In this document: piece by piece, positions 32,376 to 32,586 of the stretch | Numbering within the stretch: the stretch's first letter is position 1 | Layout of the letters: each line of letters starts with the position of its first letter | Assembly: GCA_900617975.1 (NCBI GenBank) | Contig: UZAE01012747.1 | Coordinates: 1 to 32,586, forward strand | DNA from: Rodentolepis nana | Taxonomy: Eukaryota; Platyhelminthes; Cestoda; Cyclophyllidea; Hymenolepididae | DNA: 32,586 bases | Reading direction: 5' to 3' | Program-made: the position numbers and the translations under genes | The notes under the pieces: generated by a model | What the model was told of the DNA's origin: nothing | Seen by the model: only the letters and a program-made list of their open reading frames with translations | Databases searched by the model: none

Positions 32376-32586
32376 GGGGTGTGCGACGGACTTACCTCCA
32401 CGTGGTGCACCCTGGGCAACGTATACTCATACGGCAAAAAAGTCTATTGACTGGCAGTTGACTTCTCACTTCAAACTACCATCACCTCACTCGATGCCAT
32501 ATTCGAAGACTTTCACAGTACTCATCTTACCTTTTTATACCTTTGTGTCTGTCTCTTTTACATCTTTGAAACACTCTTCTGTCCCC
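32376..32586 (+). mobile_element. RPT-1 copy 13 in a METTL3 intron, cut by window edge
   Basis: 5' two thirds of RPT-1: GGGGTGTGCGACGGACTTAC, CTCCACGTGGTGCACCCTGG, the GGCAGTTGACTTCTCACTTC middle, and CATCTTTGAAACACTCTTCT at the edge. It begins 86 nt upstream (in gene sense) of the exon at 32290 and is antisense to METTL3. Confidence 0.9.

Overview
The window is animal nuclear DNA. Four intron-containing protein-coding genes can be read, the introns are mostly short (42-90 nt, with a few of 500-1550 nt), the intergenic DNA is AT-rich, and one short interspersed repeat occurs again and again. Short introns, splice-acceptor-like sequence right before several start codons, and non-LTR retrotransposon debris would fit a flatworm such as a tapeworm or fluke. 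That is an inference; no single feature proves the taxon.

Layout. (1) 838-2217 (+): mitochondrial-type aspartate aminotransferase (GOT2), complete from the start of the mature domain, four visible exons, one intron with a GC-AG boundary. (2) 2738-15721: gene-free DNA rich in a roughly 300-360 bp retroposon-like repeat, called RPT-1 here. It has a (TAAA)n-type tail and, in several copies, clear target-site duplications. This stretch holds two single-N joints (3951 and 8594) flanked by the same 649 bp, which points to a scaffolding error. It also holds a 3.1 kb RPT-1 copy (10531-13625) whose modules have each been amplified in tandem while keeping head-to-tail order. A second, diverged repeat family lies at 9244-9870 and 13640-15110. 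(3) 18361-21293 (-): a TSSC4 homologue (U5 snRNP assembly factor) in three exons. (4) 21946-25830: decayed pieces of a jockey/I-like non-LTR retrotransposon (reverse transcriptase, then RNase H), separated by about 2.5 kb of unrecognised sequence. (5) 26805-29908 (+): an AAMP-like WD40 protein in eight exons. (6) 30825-32290 (-): the C-terminal three exons of METTL3, the m6A mRNA methyltransferase catalytic subunit, running off the right edge and tail-to-tail with AAMP. An antisense RPT-1 copy sits in the METTL3 intron at the right edge.

The four genes are housekeeping functions (amino acid/malate-aspartate shuttle metabolism, splicing, a WD40 adaptor, mRNA methylation) with no sign of co-regulation. 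The most unusual part of the window is the RPT-1 family, and above all the internally expanded copy.
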